Shown here: one piece after another, positions 6,589-13,387 of the stretch
Position numbering within the stretch: the stretch's first letter is position 1
Layout: every line of letters starts with the position of its first letter
NCBI GenBank assembly: GCA_043782425.1
Contig: JAYWAM010000061.1
Span: 1-18,470 of the forward strand
DNA length: 18,470 nt
Direction of reading: 5' to 3'
Source of the DNA: JAYWAM01 sp043782425
Lineage (GTDB): Bacteria; Pseudomonadota; Gammaproteobacteria; Burkholderiales; Usitatibacteraceae
Notes under the pieces: generated by a model
The model's input: only the letters and a program-made list of their open reading frames with translations
Database searches by the model: none
What the model was told of the DNA's origin: nothing
Program-made: the position numbers and the translations under genes

Positions 6589-6960
6589 ATGCTTAAACTG
6601 ATTCACCTATCCTCTGTTGTTATCAGCGGCGCTTTCTTTTTCACACGCGGCATATGGATGCTGCGCGACTCCCCCCGGCTGCAGGCGCGTTGGGTAAAGA
6701 TAGCGCCGCATGTAGTCGATAGCGTGTTACTCGTTTCCGCCCTGGTTTATGCCTGGCAGATTCAACAATACCCTTTCGTGCATGGCTGGCTCACGGCAAA
6801 AGTATTGGGCCTGGTCGTTTATATCGTGCTCGGAACCATCGCACTCAAGCGCGGCAAAACCAAAGCCGTGCGCACCACGGCATGGATTGCCGCACTCTTC
6901 ACCTTCGCCTACATTGTTTGGGTCGCGCGCACTCACACGCCATTTCCCTTCCTCTCCTGA
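6589..6960 (+). CDS. SirB2-family membrane protein
   Basis: Small inner-membrane protein of 123 residues: MLKLIHLSSVVISGAFFFTRGIWML, then APHVVDSVLLVSALVYAW, TAKVLGLVVYIVLGTIALKRGKT and ALFTFAYIVWVARTHTPF. These form four transmembrane segments in the order and with the polar signatures of the SirB2 family (named after a regulator of invasion genes, but biochemically undefined). I chose ATG 6589; an upstream in-frame ATG at 6475 would lie inside the nitronate monooxygenase remnant and add an unrelated, polar stretch. The gene ends 16 bp before nth on the same strand, so they may be co-transcribed. Confidence 0.85.
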   Translation: MLKLIHLSSVVISGAFFFTRGIWMLRDSPRLQARWVKIAPHVVDSVLLVSALVYAWQIQQYPFVHGWLTAKVLGLVVYIVLGTIALKRGKTKAVRTTAWIAALFTFAYIVWVARTHTPFPFLS

Positions 6961-6976
6961 ATGCTGGATTTCAGCA

Positions 6977-7612
6977 ATGACACCTGCCAAACGTAGCGAA
7001 TTTTTCCGCCGCCTTGCCGAGAATGACCCGGCGCCGCGCAGCGAGCTCAAGTACGCCACACCTTTCGAACTGCTGGTCGCTGTGGTGCTGTCGGCGCAAG
7101 CGACCGACAAGAGCGTCAACCTCGCCACGGCAAAGTTGTTTCCGGTGGCCAACACGCCGCAAAAACTTCTCCAACTGGGCGAAGCAGGCCTCATCGAATA
7201 TATCAAGACCATAGGATTATTCCGCAGCAAGGCGAAACATCTGATAGCAAGCTGCCGCCTGCTGCTGGAAAACTTTTCCGGTGAAGTGCCGAACTCGCGC
7301 GCCGCACTTGAATCCCTGCCCGGCGTCGGGCGCAAGACCGCCAACGTGGTGCTCAATGTTGCTTTCGGCGAACCCACCATTGCGGTCGATACGCACATTT
7401 TTCGTGTCGCTAACCGCACCGGACTGGCGCCCGGCAAGGACCCGCTCGCGGTGGAACTCAAGTTGCTGAAGGTTGTACCGCAGCAATATCGCTTGCATGC
7501 GCACCACTGGCTGATCCTGCACGGACGTTATACCTGCGTGGCGCGCAAACCGAAGTGTGCGGCGTGTGTGGTTTACGATCTGTGCGCGTTCAAGGAGAAA
7601 ACTGCGGACTAG
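6977..7612 (+). CDS. nth: endonuclease III (DNA glycosylase/AP lyase)
   Basis: Base-excision repair enzyme that removes oxidised pyrimidines and cuts the abasic strand. With the ATG at 6977 the protein has 211 residues, the same length as the E. coli enzyme, and key residues fall at the same numbers: helix-hairpin-helix LPGVGRK with catalytic Lys120, Asp138 in VDTH, and the [4Fe-4S] ligands C187, C194, C197 and C203 (C-x6-C-x2-C-x5-C). A longer frame back to 6749 runs through the SirB2-like gene and is not used. The ribosome binding site is weak, so coupling with the gene 16 bp upstream is plausible. Confidence 0.96.
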   Translation: MTPAKRSEFFRRLAENDPAPRSELKYATPFELLVAVVLSAQATDKSVNLATAKLFPVANTPQKLLQLGEAGLIEYIKTIGLFRSKAKHLIASCRLLLENFSGEVPNSRAALESLPGVGRKTANVVLNVAFGEPTIAVDTHIFRVANRTGLAPGKDPLAVELKLLKVVPQQYRLHAHHWLILHGRYTCVARKPKCAACVVYDLCAFKEKTAD

Positions 7613-7653
7613 AGCGGGGAAAGGTTGGAATGGCGATCCAAAATAAGAAAGAA

Positions 7654-7690
7654 ATCCACAGAGAACACAGATGAACACCGAAAATGAAGT
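7654..7690 (+). repeat. 37-bp intergenic repeat, copy 1
   Basis: It begins ATCCACAGAGAACACAGATG and matches 11696-11732 in 36 of 37 positions, in the same orientation. It lies between nth and the TAC operon and resembles a class of intergenic repeats ('CACAGAGAACACAGA') that I recall from many bacterial genomes. Confidence 0.8.
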
Positions 7691-7727
7691 CCTCGCACCC
7701 CAAGATTCAAAATAACGCCAACTCGGT

Positions 7728-8138
7728 TTACAGTGAGCCTGGGTATAGTAGATTTACTTGTACTGACCCAAATCCCATTTCATGAAATATTCGATTGATG
7801 TGAGACATGGCATGAGGATAGAGCTGCGCAGCGTAAAAATCTCCTACTTTTGTGAGTTCATCTGGGACGCTGTTCTCCGTGATTGTTGGCTCAAGTTCTA
7901 CGAAAACGGCCTCTAATTCACTATGCACCTGTAGGAGTTGCTCTTTAGTGCTCTCCACAACTACAGATGCCTCCAGAGTCATCGCAAAAAGCACTAGATC
8001 CTTTCCATCTGCTCCCTTGCCGAATGACACAACGCCTGTCTGGCCGGCGGTTCCTTGTATCTTGGTGTTGACAGCGGGAACATTTGTCACTTCAGCTCTG
8101 AGCTTCTTGACGCGAATTTGTGCAAGTAGAGGTTTCAT
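7728..8138 (-). CDS. SecB-like chaperone of a TAC toxin-antitoxin system
   Basis: A 136-residue protein with the layout of SecB-fold chaperones. An opening strand QIRVKKLRAEVTNVPAV corresponds to the SecB 'L-x-F-E-x-P-x-A-P-x-V' region. It is followed by a strand LVLFAMTLEASVVVE, a helix-rich middle LLQVHSELEAVFVEL, and a C-terminal DFYAAQLYPHAMSHINRIFHEMGFGSVQVNLL, matching SecB's 'LFPYAREVISDLVTRGGFPPLxLAPVNF' in pattern. No signal peptide is seen, so it is cytosolic. Its ATG overlaps the hicB stop as ATGA and GAGG stands a few bases upstream, so it is translationally coupled to the antitoxin. In known TAC systems such a chaperone protects the unstable antitoxin. The similarity is by pattern, not strong identity; a general hypothetical protein is the alternative. 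Confidence 0.7.
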   Translation of the reverse strand: MKPLLAQIRVKKLRAEVTNVPAVNTKIQGTAGQTGVVSFGKGADGKDLVLFAMTLEASVVVESTKEQLLQVHSELEAVFVELEPTITENSVPDELTKVGDFYAAQLYPHAMSHINRIFHEMGFGSVQVNLLYPGSL

Positions 8139-8614
8139 TGGAGCCTCAAATTATGTTCGATTTTTTTGATCCTCAAATCGTCTGGCGTTGAAGTCCAGAA
8201 TGCTTCATTCTGTTGGACCACGGAACTGGCAGAGACGGGAGTTTTGATCCAAGTTTGCTTTGTCTTAGATGGACTTAACTTGTCTCGAATAGCATCTTCT
8301 ACCCAGCGGTTTAAGCTAATTCCTGCATTGTCTGCAGCGATTACAGCTTCGCGGTGTAGTGTCTGCGAAATGCGAACGTTGAATGAGCCGGAAAATGGTT
8401 TCTCGGGCTTGTCCCCGACTTCTTCACAAAACTGTAGGTATGAATCGACAGCGTTTTGGAATGCGGCCTTGACTCCAGCTACATCTGGAGACTCGTACGT
8501 AATGACATCCCGGATGTAAAGGATTCGACCGTGAATAAATCCATCTTCGATGCTTACTTCCATCGAGCCGTGGTAATTCTTGTAGTTCAAAATTTTGTCG
8601 CCAGTTCTTGCCAT
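8135..8614 (-). CDS. hicB: HicB-family antitoxin with C-terminal extension
   Basis: Antitoxin and likely autorepressor, 159 residues from ATG 8614. The N-terminal half is the partial RNase-H-like HicB fold (YHGSMEVSIEDGFIHGRILYI ... VKAAFQNAVDSYLQFCEE). Residues about 78-113 form the Arc-type ribbon-helix-helix DNA-binding unit (SFNVRISQTLHREAVIAADNAGISLNRWVEDAIRDKL). The final 46 residues, with Trp122, Phe139 and Trp140, extend beyond what HicB needs and could be a chaperone-addiction segment. I chose ATG 8614 because TGAGG overlapping the hicA stop lies 8 bases upstream; in-frame ATG 8636-8638 and TTG 8647 would overlap hicA by more. The gene ends in an ATGA overlap with the SecB-like gene. 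Confidence 0.88.
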   Translation of the reverse strand: MARTGDKILNYKNYHGSMEVSIEDGFIHGRILYIRDVITYESPDVAGVKAAFQNAVDSYLQFCEEVGDKPEKPFSGSFNVRISQTLHREAVIAADNAGISLNRWVEDAIRDKLSPSKTKQTWIKTPVSASSVVQQNEAFWTSTPDDLRIKKIEHNLRLQ

Positions 8615-8624
8615 ATCAGTTGCC

Positions 8625-8879
8625 TCAGATGAAACCATCTTCCTCAAGCATTTTTAGAATATCCTTTATTTGGTACATTTTTAAGATGGCTGGATTGTGT
8701 GGTTTAGAAATTCCGAGTTTTCTCTTAGTTTGCGAATTGTAAAAGTGACCATGGGACGATCCACCAGCTTTTGGACTCCATGAAAAGTTGTAGTCCCCCA
8801 TTAGCGTAACGAGTTCGTCCCAATGGAAATCGGAGGGACGACTCCTTAGCCGGTCTAGACGTTTATCAGCTTTGGTCAT
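8625..8879 (-). CDS. hicA: HicA-family mRNA interferase toxin
   Basis: Small toxin of 84 residues. HicA proteins have a double-stranded-RNA-binding-like fold and cut mRNA. The probable catalytic His43 is in GGSSHGHFY, equivalent to the GSHxxF motif, and the protein ends with the usual IKDILKMLEEDGFI helix. The opening SRPSDFHWDELVTLM matches the first helix of the family. ATG 8879 is preferred; a TTG at 8897 would add six residues and approach the operator palindrome. Toxin first and antitoxin second is the common hicAB order. Base composition is AT-richer than in the flanking core genes, suggesting acquisition by transfer. Confidence 0.85.
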   Translation of the reverse strand: MTKADKRLDRLRSRPSDFHWDELVTLMGDYNFSWSPKAGGSSHGHFYNSQTKRKLGISKPHNPAILKMYQIKDILKMLEEDGFI

Positions 8880-8900
8880 TATCGGGTAACTCAACAAAAA

Positions 8901-8921
8901 TGCAACTATTTATTAGTTGCA
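8901..8921. promoter_or_regulatory. hicAB operator candidate (inverted repeat)
   Basis: TGCAACTA (8901-8908) and TAGTTGCA (8914-8921) form a perfect 8-bp inverted repeat with a 5-bp spacer, 22 bp upstream of hicA and just after the -10 of the promoter candidate. A ribbon-helix-helix HicB dimer is the likely ligand. Confidence 0.6.
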
Positions 8922-8928
8922 CGATTTT

Positions 8929-8957
8929 AGGATACGCTCATGCGTTGCGGATTGCAA
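8929..8957 (-). promoter_or_regulatory. promoter candidate for the hicA-hicB-secB-like operon
   Basis: Reading leftward, -35 TTGCAA (8957-8952), a 17-bp spacer and -10 TATCCT (8934-8929). Transcription would start close to or inside the inverted repeat at 8901-8921. Confidence 0.5.
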
Positions 8958-9010
8958 TCTGGAACTGGTATGTTGTTGTTTCTTTTGGGTACAGTTGGAT
9001 CGCCCATACA

Positions 9011-9034
9011 ACTTCTCACAGCACTTCTCACAGC
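9011..9034 (+). repeat. tandem 12-bp repeat, two copies
   Basis: ACTTCTCACAGC occurs twice without a gap, between the TAC promoter and the end of the FtsX-type permease gene. Its role is unknown. Confidence 0.6.
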
Positions 9035-9046
9035 ACGATAGTCGAT

Positions 9047-11569
9047 TTAAGCCACGCCCCGTATCGTCTGCAACGGCGGGCTGTTCAGCGTGCTTCTGGT
9101 TCCCAGCAGGCCGACAATGGAAACACCTATCGTGCCCGCCAGCACGCCGATAAGCGGCACCCACGGATTGAAATCGTAAGGCACGCCCAGAACCCGATCC
9201 GATAAGACCATTGCCAACGCAACAGCGCCGCCTGCCGCAACCACACCGGCGAGAAATCCGATGGCGCTAAATTCCGCCAGTTGCAGCGCCATCAATTGCC
9301 TGCGTTGCGCGCCTAGCGTGCGCATGATGGCGCCTTCAAAAATACGCTCGTCCTGGGTTGATGCGATGGCGGCATACAGCACCACCAGACCGGCGACGAG
9401 GGCGAACAGGAATACAAACTCCACCGCTTTGGCCACCTGATCGGAGATGGAACGCACCTGCGCCATGATGGCGGAAACATCGATCACGCTCAGATTTGGA
9501 AACTGTTTAATCAATCCGTTGACGATAGCTTCGTTGCCCGGCGGCAAATGGAAACTGGTGATATAGCTGGCGGGATATTTTTCCAGTACACCGGGGCTGG
9601 CGATGACGAAAAAATTCGGCTTGAACGAATCCCAGTCAACCTTGCGCAAGCTCGTCACCTGCCCGGTGAAGCGCGAACCGGCGACGTCGTAAGTCATACT
9701 GTCGCCGATCTTGATGCTGAGGCTTTTTGCAATGCCTTCCTCTACAGAAAATTGTTTTTCCTGCGGGTCCTTGTCCCACCATTTGCCTGAGACAATGCGA
9801 TTATCGGGACGATGTTTTTCCGCCCAGGAAAGATTGAATTCGCGCTCGGCGCGACGTCTGGATTGCTCGTCCTTGAGTTCGTCCAGCGCCAGCGGCTTGT
9901 CGTTGAGCGCCACCAGCCTGCCGCGCACCATCGGGTAGAGATCAGGCGCCGCCAAGCCGCGCTGCGCAAAGTAAGCTTGCACTGGCTGCAATTGATCGGC
10001 CTGTACGTTAAGGACGAAACGATTGGCCGCGTCGACGGGGACACTGGTCTGCCACCTTGAAATCAGATCGGTGCGCACCAGTGTGAGCAACAGCATCGCC
10101 ATGATGCCCAGGCCGAGCGCCATAATCTGCACCAGGCTGCCGCCCGCGCGACGCCGCATATTGGCAAGTCCGTAACGTAGTGCAGCGCCGAACGAGCCGG
10201 CAGTTTTTCCGCCGAATCTTCCGCGCAAGCCGGACAGCAAGCTAATCAGCCCCCAGCCCGCCAGCGCGGCGACGGCAAGGGCCACGATAAATCCGCCCAA
10301 GACGTAAACACCGAGACGGATTTCGCCCGCGCGCCACAGGATGAGCGCCGCCAGCGCGGAAAAACCCATCACGTAAGCCGCCAGGCTGACGCTTTCGACA
10401 GCGCCTATCTCACGGCGCAACACGCGCAAAGTCGATACGCTTTTTAATTTAAGCAGCGGCGGAATAGTAAAGCCCAGCAGCAACACAAAGCCCGTCAATA
10501 CGCCCTGTATAGCGGGCATGATAGACGGCTGCGGCAACTTCACCGTAAAAAAACCCGCAAGAATATTGGCGAGCACACTTTGCGCCACATAGCCCACCGC
10601 CGCACCGAGCAACGAAGCCAGCAAGCCGAGCATGACAAATTGATAGAAATTGAGTTTGAAAATGTCGGCCTGGCTGGCGCCGAGGCAACGCATCATCGCG
10701 CAATGATCCATCTGGCGCTGCGAAAAACGCCGCGCCGCAAGACCCACGGCGACGGCGGCAAGGATCACCGAGAGCAGCGCCGCCAGCCCGAGAAAACGCC
10801 CTGCGCGCTCCAGCGCCACGCGCACTTCGGAGCGCGCATCGCGCACGCCCTCGATGCGCTCACCGCGCGCCAGCAACTGCTGCGCCTGGGTGCGATATTT
10901 ATCGATTTCGCCCGCTTCTCCCGCGAGCAACAAACGGTAGGTCGCGCGGCTTCCCACCTGGATTAACTTTGTCGCCGCCAGGTCGGCATGATTCAGCATC
11001 ACGCGCGGCGCAATACCGAAGTAGTCGAGCACATTGTCGGGCTCTTTGGTGAGCAGCGCCGTTATGCGCAAAGAAATCGCCCCCACCTGCACACTATCAC
11101 CGACCTTGGCGTTGATTTTTCCCAGCAGCGCAGGCCCCACCCACACCGTGCCAGGTTCAGGAATGCCATTGGCTTCGCGCTCTGCTAAATCAGGGCCATC
11201 GGAAATACGCAGCCTGCCGCGCAGCGGAAAGCCTTGGGTCACGGCCTTAAGCTCCGCAAGGTTCGCGCCGCCATCGGGCACTTGATGGTTCACCATGCTC
11301 GGAAAAGTCACCGTCTCAGCCTGCTTGAATGCCAGGCCAGCAGTCGGCTCGCGCAGTTTTGCGGGAATCACATGATCGGAGATCACCACCAGATCCGCGC
11401 CTATCAGCTCGTTGGCCTGCAATTTCAGCGCCTGCTCGACGCGGTCGGCAAAAAACCCCACCGTCGTCACGCTGGCCACGGCAATGAATAACGCGAACAG
11501 CAGCACGCGGCTTTCGCCGGCGCTCCAGTTGCGCCTGAGCATACGCAGCGCTAGTTTGAGATTTTTCAA
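9047..11569 (-). CDS. ybbP: FtsX/MacB-type ABC transporter permease (YbbP-like)
   Basis: Large inner-membrane permease of 840 residues, predicted partner of the YbbA-like ATPase. It has an N-terminal membrane anchor (about 20-42), a periplasmic domain (about 45-245), a block of three FtsX-type membrane segments (about 255-380), further segments near 395-445 and 475-500, a second periplasmic domain (about 505-690) and a second FtsX block (about 710-830). This is the ten-segment architecture of E. coli YbbP. The start is TTG 11569 with AGGGAC upstream. The locus tesA | ybbA-ybbP is arranged as in E. coli, where it is linked to lipid or lysophospholipid handling only by neighbourhood. Unusually, 226 bp with a palindromic repeat separate it from the ATPase gene. 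Confidence 0.9.
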   Translation of the reverse strand: MKNLKLALRMLRRNWSAGESRVLLFALFIAVASVTTVGFFADRVEQALKLQANELIGADLVVISDHVIPAKLREPTAGLAFKQAETVTFPSMVNHQVPDGGANLAELKAVTQGFPLRGRLRISDGPDLAEREANGIPEPGTVWVGPALLGKINAKVGDSVQVGAISLRITALLTKEPDNVLDYFGIAPRVMLNHADLAATKLIQVGSRATYRLLLAGEAGEIDKYRTQAQQLLARGERIEGVRDARSEVRVALERAGRFLGLAALLSVILAAVAVGLAARRFSQRQMDHCAMMRCLGASQADIFKLNFYQFVMLGLLASLLGAAVGYVAQSVLANILAGFFTVKLPQPSIMPAIQGVLTGFVLLLGFTIPPLLKLKSVSTLRVLRREIGAVESVSLAAYVMGFSALAALILWRAGEIRLGVYVLGGFIVALAVAALAGWGLISLLSGLRGRFGGKTAGSFGAALRYGLANMRRRAGGSLVQIMALGLGIMAMLLLTLVRTDLISRWQTSVPVDAANRFVLNVQADQLQPVQAYFAQRGLAAPDLYPMVRGRLVALNDKPLALDELKDEQSRRRAEREFNLSWAEKHRPDNRIVSGKWWDKDPQEKQFSVEEGIAKSLSIKIGDSMTYDVAGSRFTGQVTSLRKVDWDSFKPNFFVIASPGVLEKYPASYITSFHLPPGNEAIVNGLIKQFPNLSVIDVSAIMAQVRSISDQVAKAVEFVFLFALVAGLVVLYAAIASTQDERIFEGAIMRTLGAQRRQLMALQLAEFSAIGFLAGVVAAGGAVALAMVLSDRVLGVPYDFNPWVPLIGVLAGTIGVSIVGLLGTRSTLNSPPLQTIRGVA

Positions 11570-11592
11570 TTAAAGTCCCTTAAAAACTGTTT

Positions 11593-11782
11593 ACCACAAA
11601 GAACACAAAGTCCACAAAGAAGGACGCCAAAAATGGCCCTAACTACCCAGGTCGCACTTATGCATTTTTGACTGATGATCCGGGTCCGATGAATAATCCA
11701 CAGAGAACACAGATGAACACAGAAAATGAAGTTACCAGAAAAACCTTTAAGCCTACTTTGTGCCCTTTGTGTTCTTTGTGGT
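11593..11782. repeat. palindromic repeat element between ybbA and ybbP
   Basis: ACCACAAAGAACACAAAG (11593-11610) and its exact reverse complement (11765-11782) bound a 190-bp segment. Copy 2 of the 37-bp repeat lies inside it. The apparent short ORF across this stretch on the minus strand is an artefact of the repeat. I see no transposase, so it may be a mobilised intergenic repeat or an RNA-level hairpin. Confidence 0.7.
11696..11732 (+). repeat. 37-bp intergenic repeat, copy 2
   Basis: It matches 7654-7690 with one difference (A for C near position 27). It is nested inside the 190-bp palindromic element. Confidence 0.8.
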
Positions 11783-11795
11783 GAAACCTGTCTTT

Positions 11796-12560
11796 CTACT
11801 CCGCTTGAATTTCCCCCGCCGCAATGGTCAGCCGCCGCGAACAATGCGCGGCGAGTTCCTGATCGTGCGTGACGAGAATGAGTGTGGCGCCATGTTCCTG
11901 GTTCAGCTCAAACAGCAAATCGATCATGGCGGCGCCGGTGCGTGCGTCGAGATTGCCGGTAGGCTCATCGGCAAACAGCAGCTTGGGTGCGGTGACGAAA
12001 GCGCGCGCAATCGCCACGCGCTGTTGCTCGCCGCCCGAGAGTTGCTTGGGGTAATGTCCGAGTCGCTCACCGAGCCCCACGCGCGCGACGATGGCGCGGG
12101 CTTTTTCGGCGGCATTATCGACGCCCGATAATTCCAGCGGCAGCATGACATTTTCCAGCGCGGTGAGCGAGGGTAAAAGTTGAAATGATTGAAACACGAA
12201 TCCCACCATGCGCCCGCGCAACGCTGCGCGACCATCTTCGTCGAGCGCGAACAAATCCTCGCCATTGATCCAAACCTTTCCGCTGCTGGGTGTGTCCAAT
12301 CCCGCCATGAGTCCGAGTAGCGTAGACTTCCCCGACCCGCTGGCGCCCAAAATGGCAACCGCCTCGGCGGCATGAACGCTAAAATTCACGTTGTGCACGA
12401 TGGTCAATTCATGCTCAGCAGTCGCCACGCGCTTGGTCAAAGCTTCGACCTTGATGATCGTGGCGTGCTGATGAGCGATACTGTCCAGCGTAGAGGTGGA
12501 GTGCGCGTTGCCGGAAATGGCGTTAGAGGTTGCAGAGGTGGTACGGGCGAGGGTTGCCAT
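11796..12560 (-). CDS. ybbA: ABC transporter ATP-binding protein (YbbA-like)
   Basis: Cytosolic ATPase of the LolD/MacB class, 254 residues, serving the FtsX-type permease that follows. It has Walker A GASGSGKST (72-80), Q-loop VFQSFQLLP (122-130), signature LSGGEQQR (174-181), Walker B LLFADEP (194-200), D-loop GNLD and H-loop His232 in VTHDQE. The first 33 residues, rich in Ser, Thr and Ala, precede the usual start of the fold (IIKVEALTKRV) and have no counterpart in the E. coli protein. Either the tail is real or translation begins later, but no internal ATG is available. It is transcribed divergently from the esterase gene, 59 bp away. Confidence 0.92.
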   Translation of the reverse strand: MATLARTTSATSNAISGNAHSTSTLDSIAHQHATIIKVEALTKRVATAEHELTIVHNVNFSVHAAEAVAILGASGSGKSTLLGLMAGLDTPSSGKVWINGEDLFALDEDGRAALRGRMVGFVFQSFQLLPSLTALENVMLPLELSGVDNAAEKARAIVARVGLGERLGHYPKQLSGGEQQRVAIARAFVTAPKLLFADEPTGNLDARTGAAMIDLLFELNQEHGATLILVTHDQELAAHCSRRLTIAAGEIQAE

Positions 12561-12619
12561 TTGTTTTGCTTGTAAGTTGTTGGTGATAGAAGTGACTTAA
12601 AGTCAGGAGTTAGGTTTAG

Positions 12620-13282
12620 GTGAATGCATTGAATTCAAGCAGACTATCAATTTTCCGTTTCTGCGTACTGTTGGCGGGCTGGGTCGCATGCCTGCCTAGC
12701 GCCTTTGCGACCACCCCAAAGATCATGGTGTTCGGCGATAGCCTCGCTGCCGCCTACGGCCTGGCGCCGCAACAGGGCTGGGTGGCGCTGCTGGCCGACA
12801 AACTTGCGAAGCGCAATCCTCCCGCTACAGTCGTTAACGCCAGCATCAGCGGCGAAACCACGCGCGGCGGACTGGCGCGCATTAACGCCGATCTTGCCAG
12901 ACACCAACCTAGCCTGGTGCTGCTCGAGCTCGGCGCCAATGACGGGCTGCGCGGTCTTGCCGTGCGCGAAACCCGCGCCAATCTCGCCGCGCTGATTCGC
13001 ATCATTATTAGCGCAAAGGCTGATGTCGTGCTCATCGGCATCCAGATTCCACCCAACTATGGCTTGGATTATGCGCGCGAGTTCCGCGAAATGTACCCCG
13101 GACTCGCCAAACAGCACAAACTCACCCTGGTTCCCTTCCTGCTTGAGGGCATCGCCGAACAACGTGAACTGTTTCAGGCCGATGGCCTGCACCCCATCGC
13201 TGCCGCGCAAATGCGTATTGTGGAAAATGTATTGCCTGGCATTGAAACAGCGCTTAAAAATTCAGCGCGTAGAAAATATTAA
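12620..13282 (+). CDS. tesA: periplasmic GDSL esterase/lysophospholipase (TesA-like)
   Basis: SGNH hydrolase of 220 residues acting on thioesters, arylesters or lysophospholipids in the periplasm. A signal peptide (core about 12-27) is cut after AFA (residue 30). The four SGNH blocks are present: GDSLAAAYG with Ser41, NASISGETTRGG with Gly78, LGANDGLRG with Asn107, and DGLHP with Asp188 and His191. The GTG start at 12620 is supported by AGGAG (12605-12609). An overlapping frame from 13023 belongs to the next gene's spurious extension. Divergence from ybbA-ybbP matches the E. coli arrangement. Confidence 0.93.
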   Translation: MNALNSSRLSIFRFCVLLAGWVACLPSAFATTPKIMVFGDSLAAAYGLAPQQGWVALLADKLAKRNPPATVVNASISGETTRGGLARINADLARHQPSLVLLELGANDGLRGLAVRETRANLAALIRIIISAKADVVLIGIQIPPNYGLDYAREFREMYPGLAKQHKLTLVPFLLEGIAEQRELFQADGLHPIAAAQMRIVENVLPGIETALKNSARRKY

Positions 13283-13284
13283 CC

Positions 13285-13387
13285 ACCAAGCGCACAAAGG
13301 ACACAAAGAATGCAAATCCGCGTGCTTCGCCACGTGCTTTTCTTATATGCTTTTACCCTTAGCGTCCTTTGTGAGCTTTGTGGTGAA
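13285..13387. repeat. palindromic repeat between tesA and mnmH
   Basis: The left part reads ACCACCAAGCGCACAAAGGA and the right part (about 13361-13387) is its imperfect reverse complement, ending CTTTGTGGTGAA. It belongs to the same 'ACAAAG' style as the element at 11593-11782 but is a different version. Its right end contains the probable start codon of mnmH. Confidence 0.65.

Noticed and set aside
6749..6976. Upstream extension of nth
   Set aside because: It overlaps the SirB2-like gene; starting at 6977 gives exactly the length and residue numbers of E. coli endonuclease III.
9011..9034. Possible CRISPR or satellite array
   Set aside because: There are only two adjacent 12-bp units without spacers, far below what an array needs.
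11566..11844. 92-residue minus-strand frame between ybbA and ybbP
   Set aside because: Its Cys/Leu/Val-rich sequence is the translation of the ACAAAG and CACAGAGAACACAG repeats, which commonly yield such false frames.
13023..13382. Upstream extension of the mnmH frame
   Set aside because: It overlaps tesA in another frame and the palindromic repeat, and does not resemble the MnmH N terminus.
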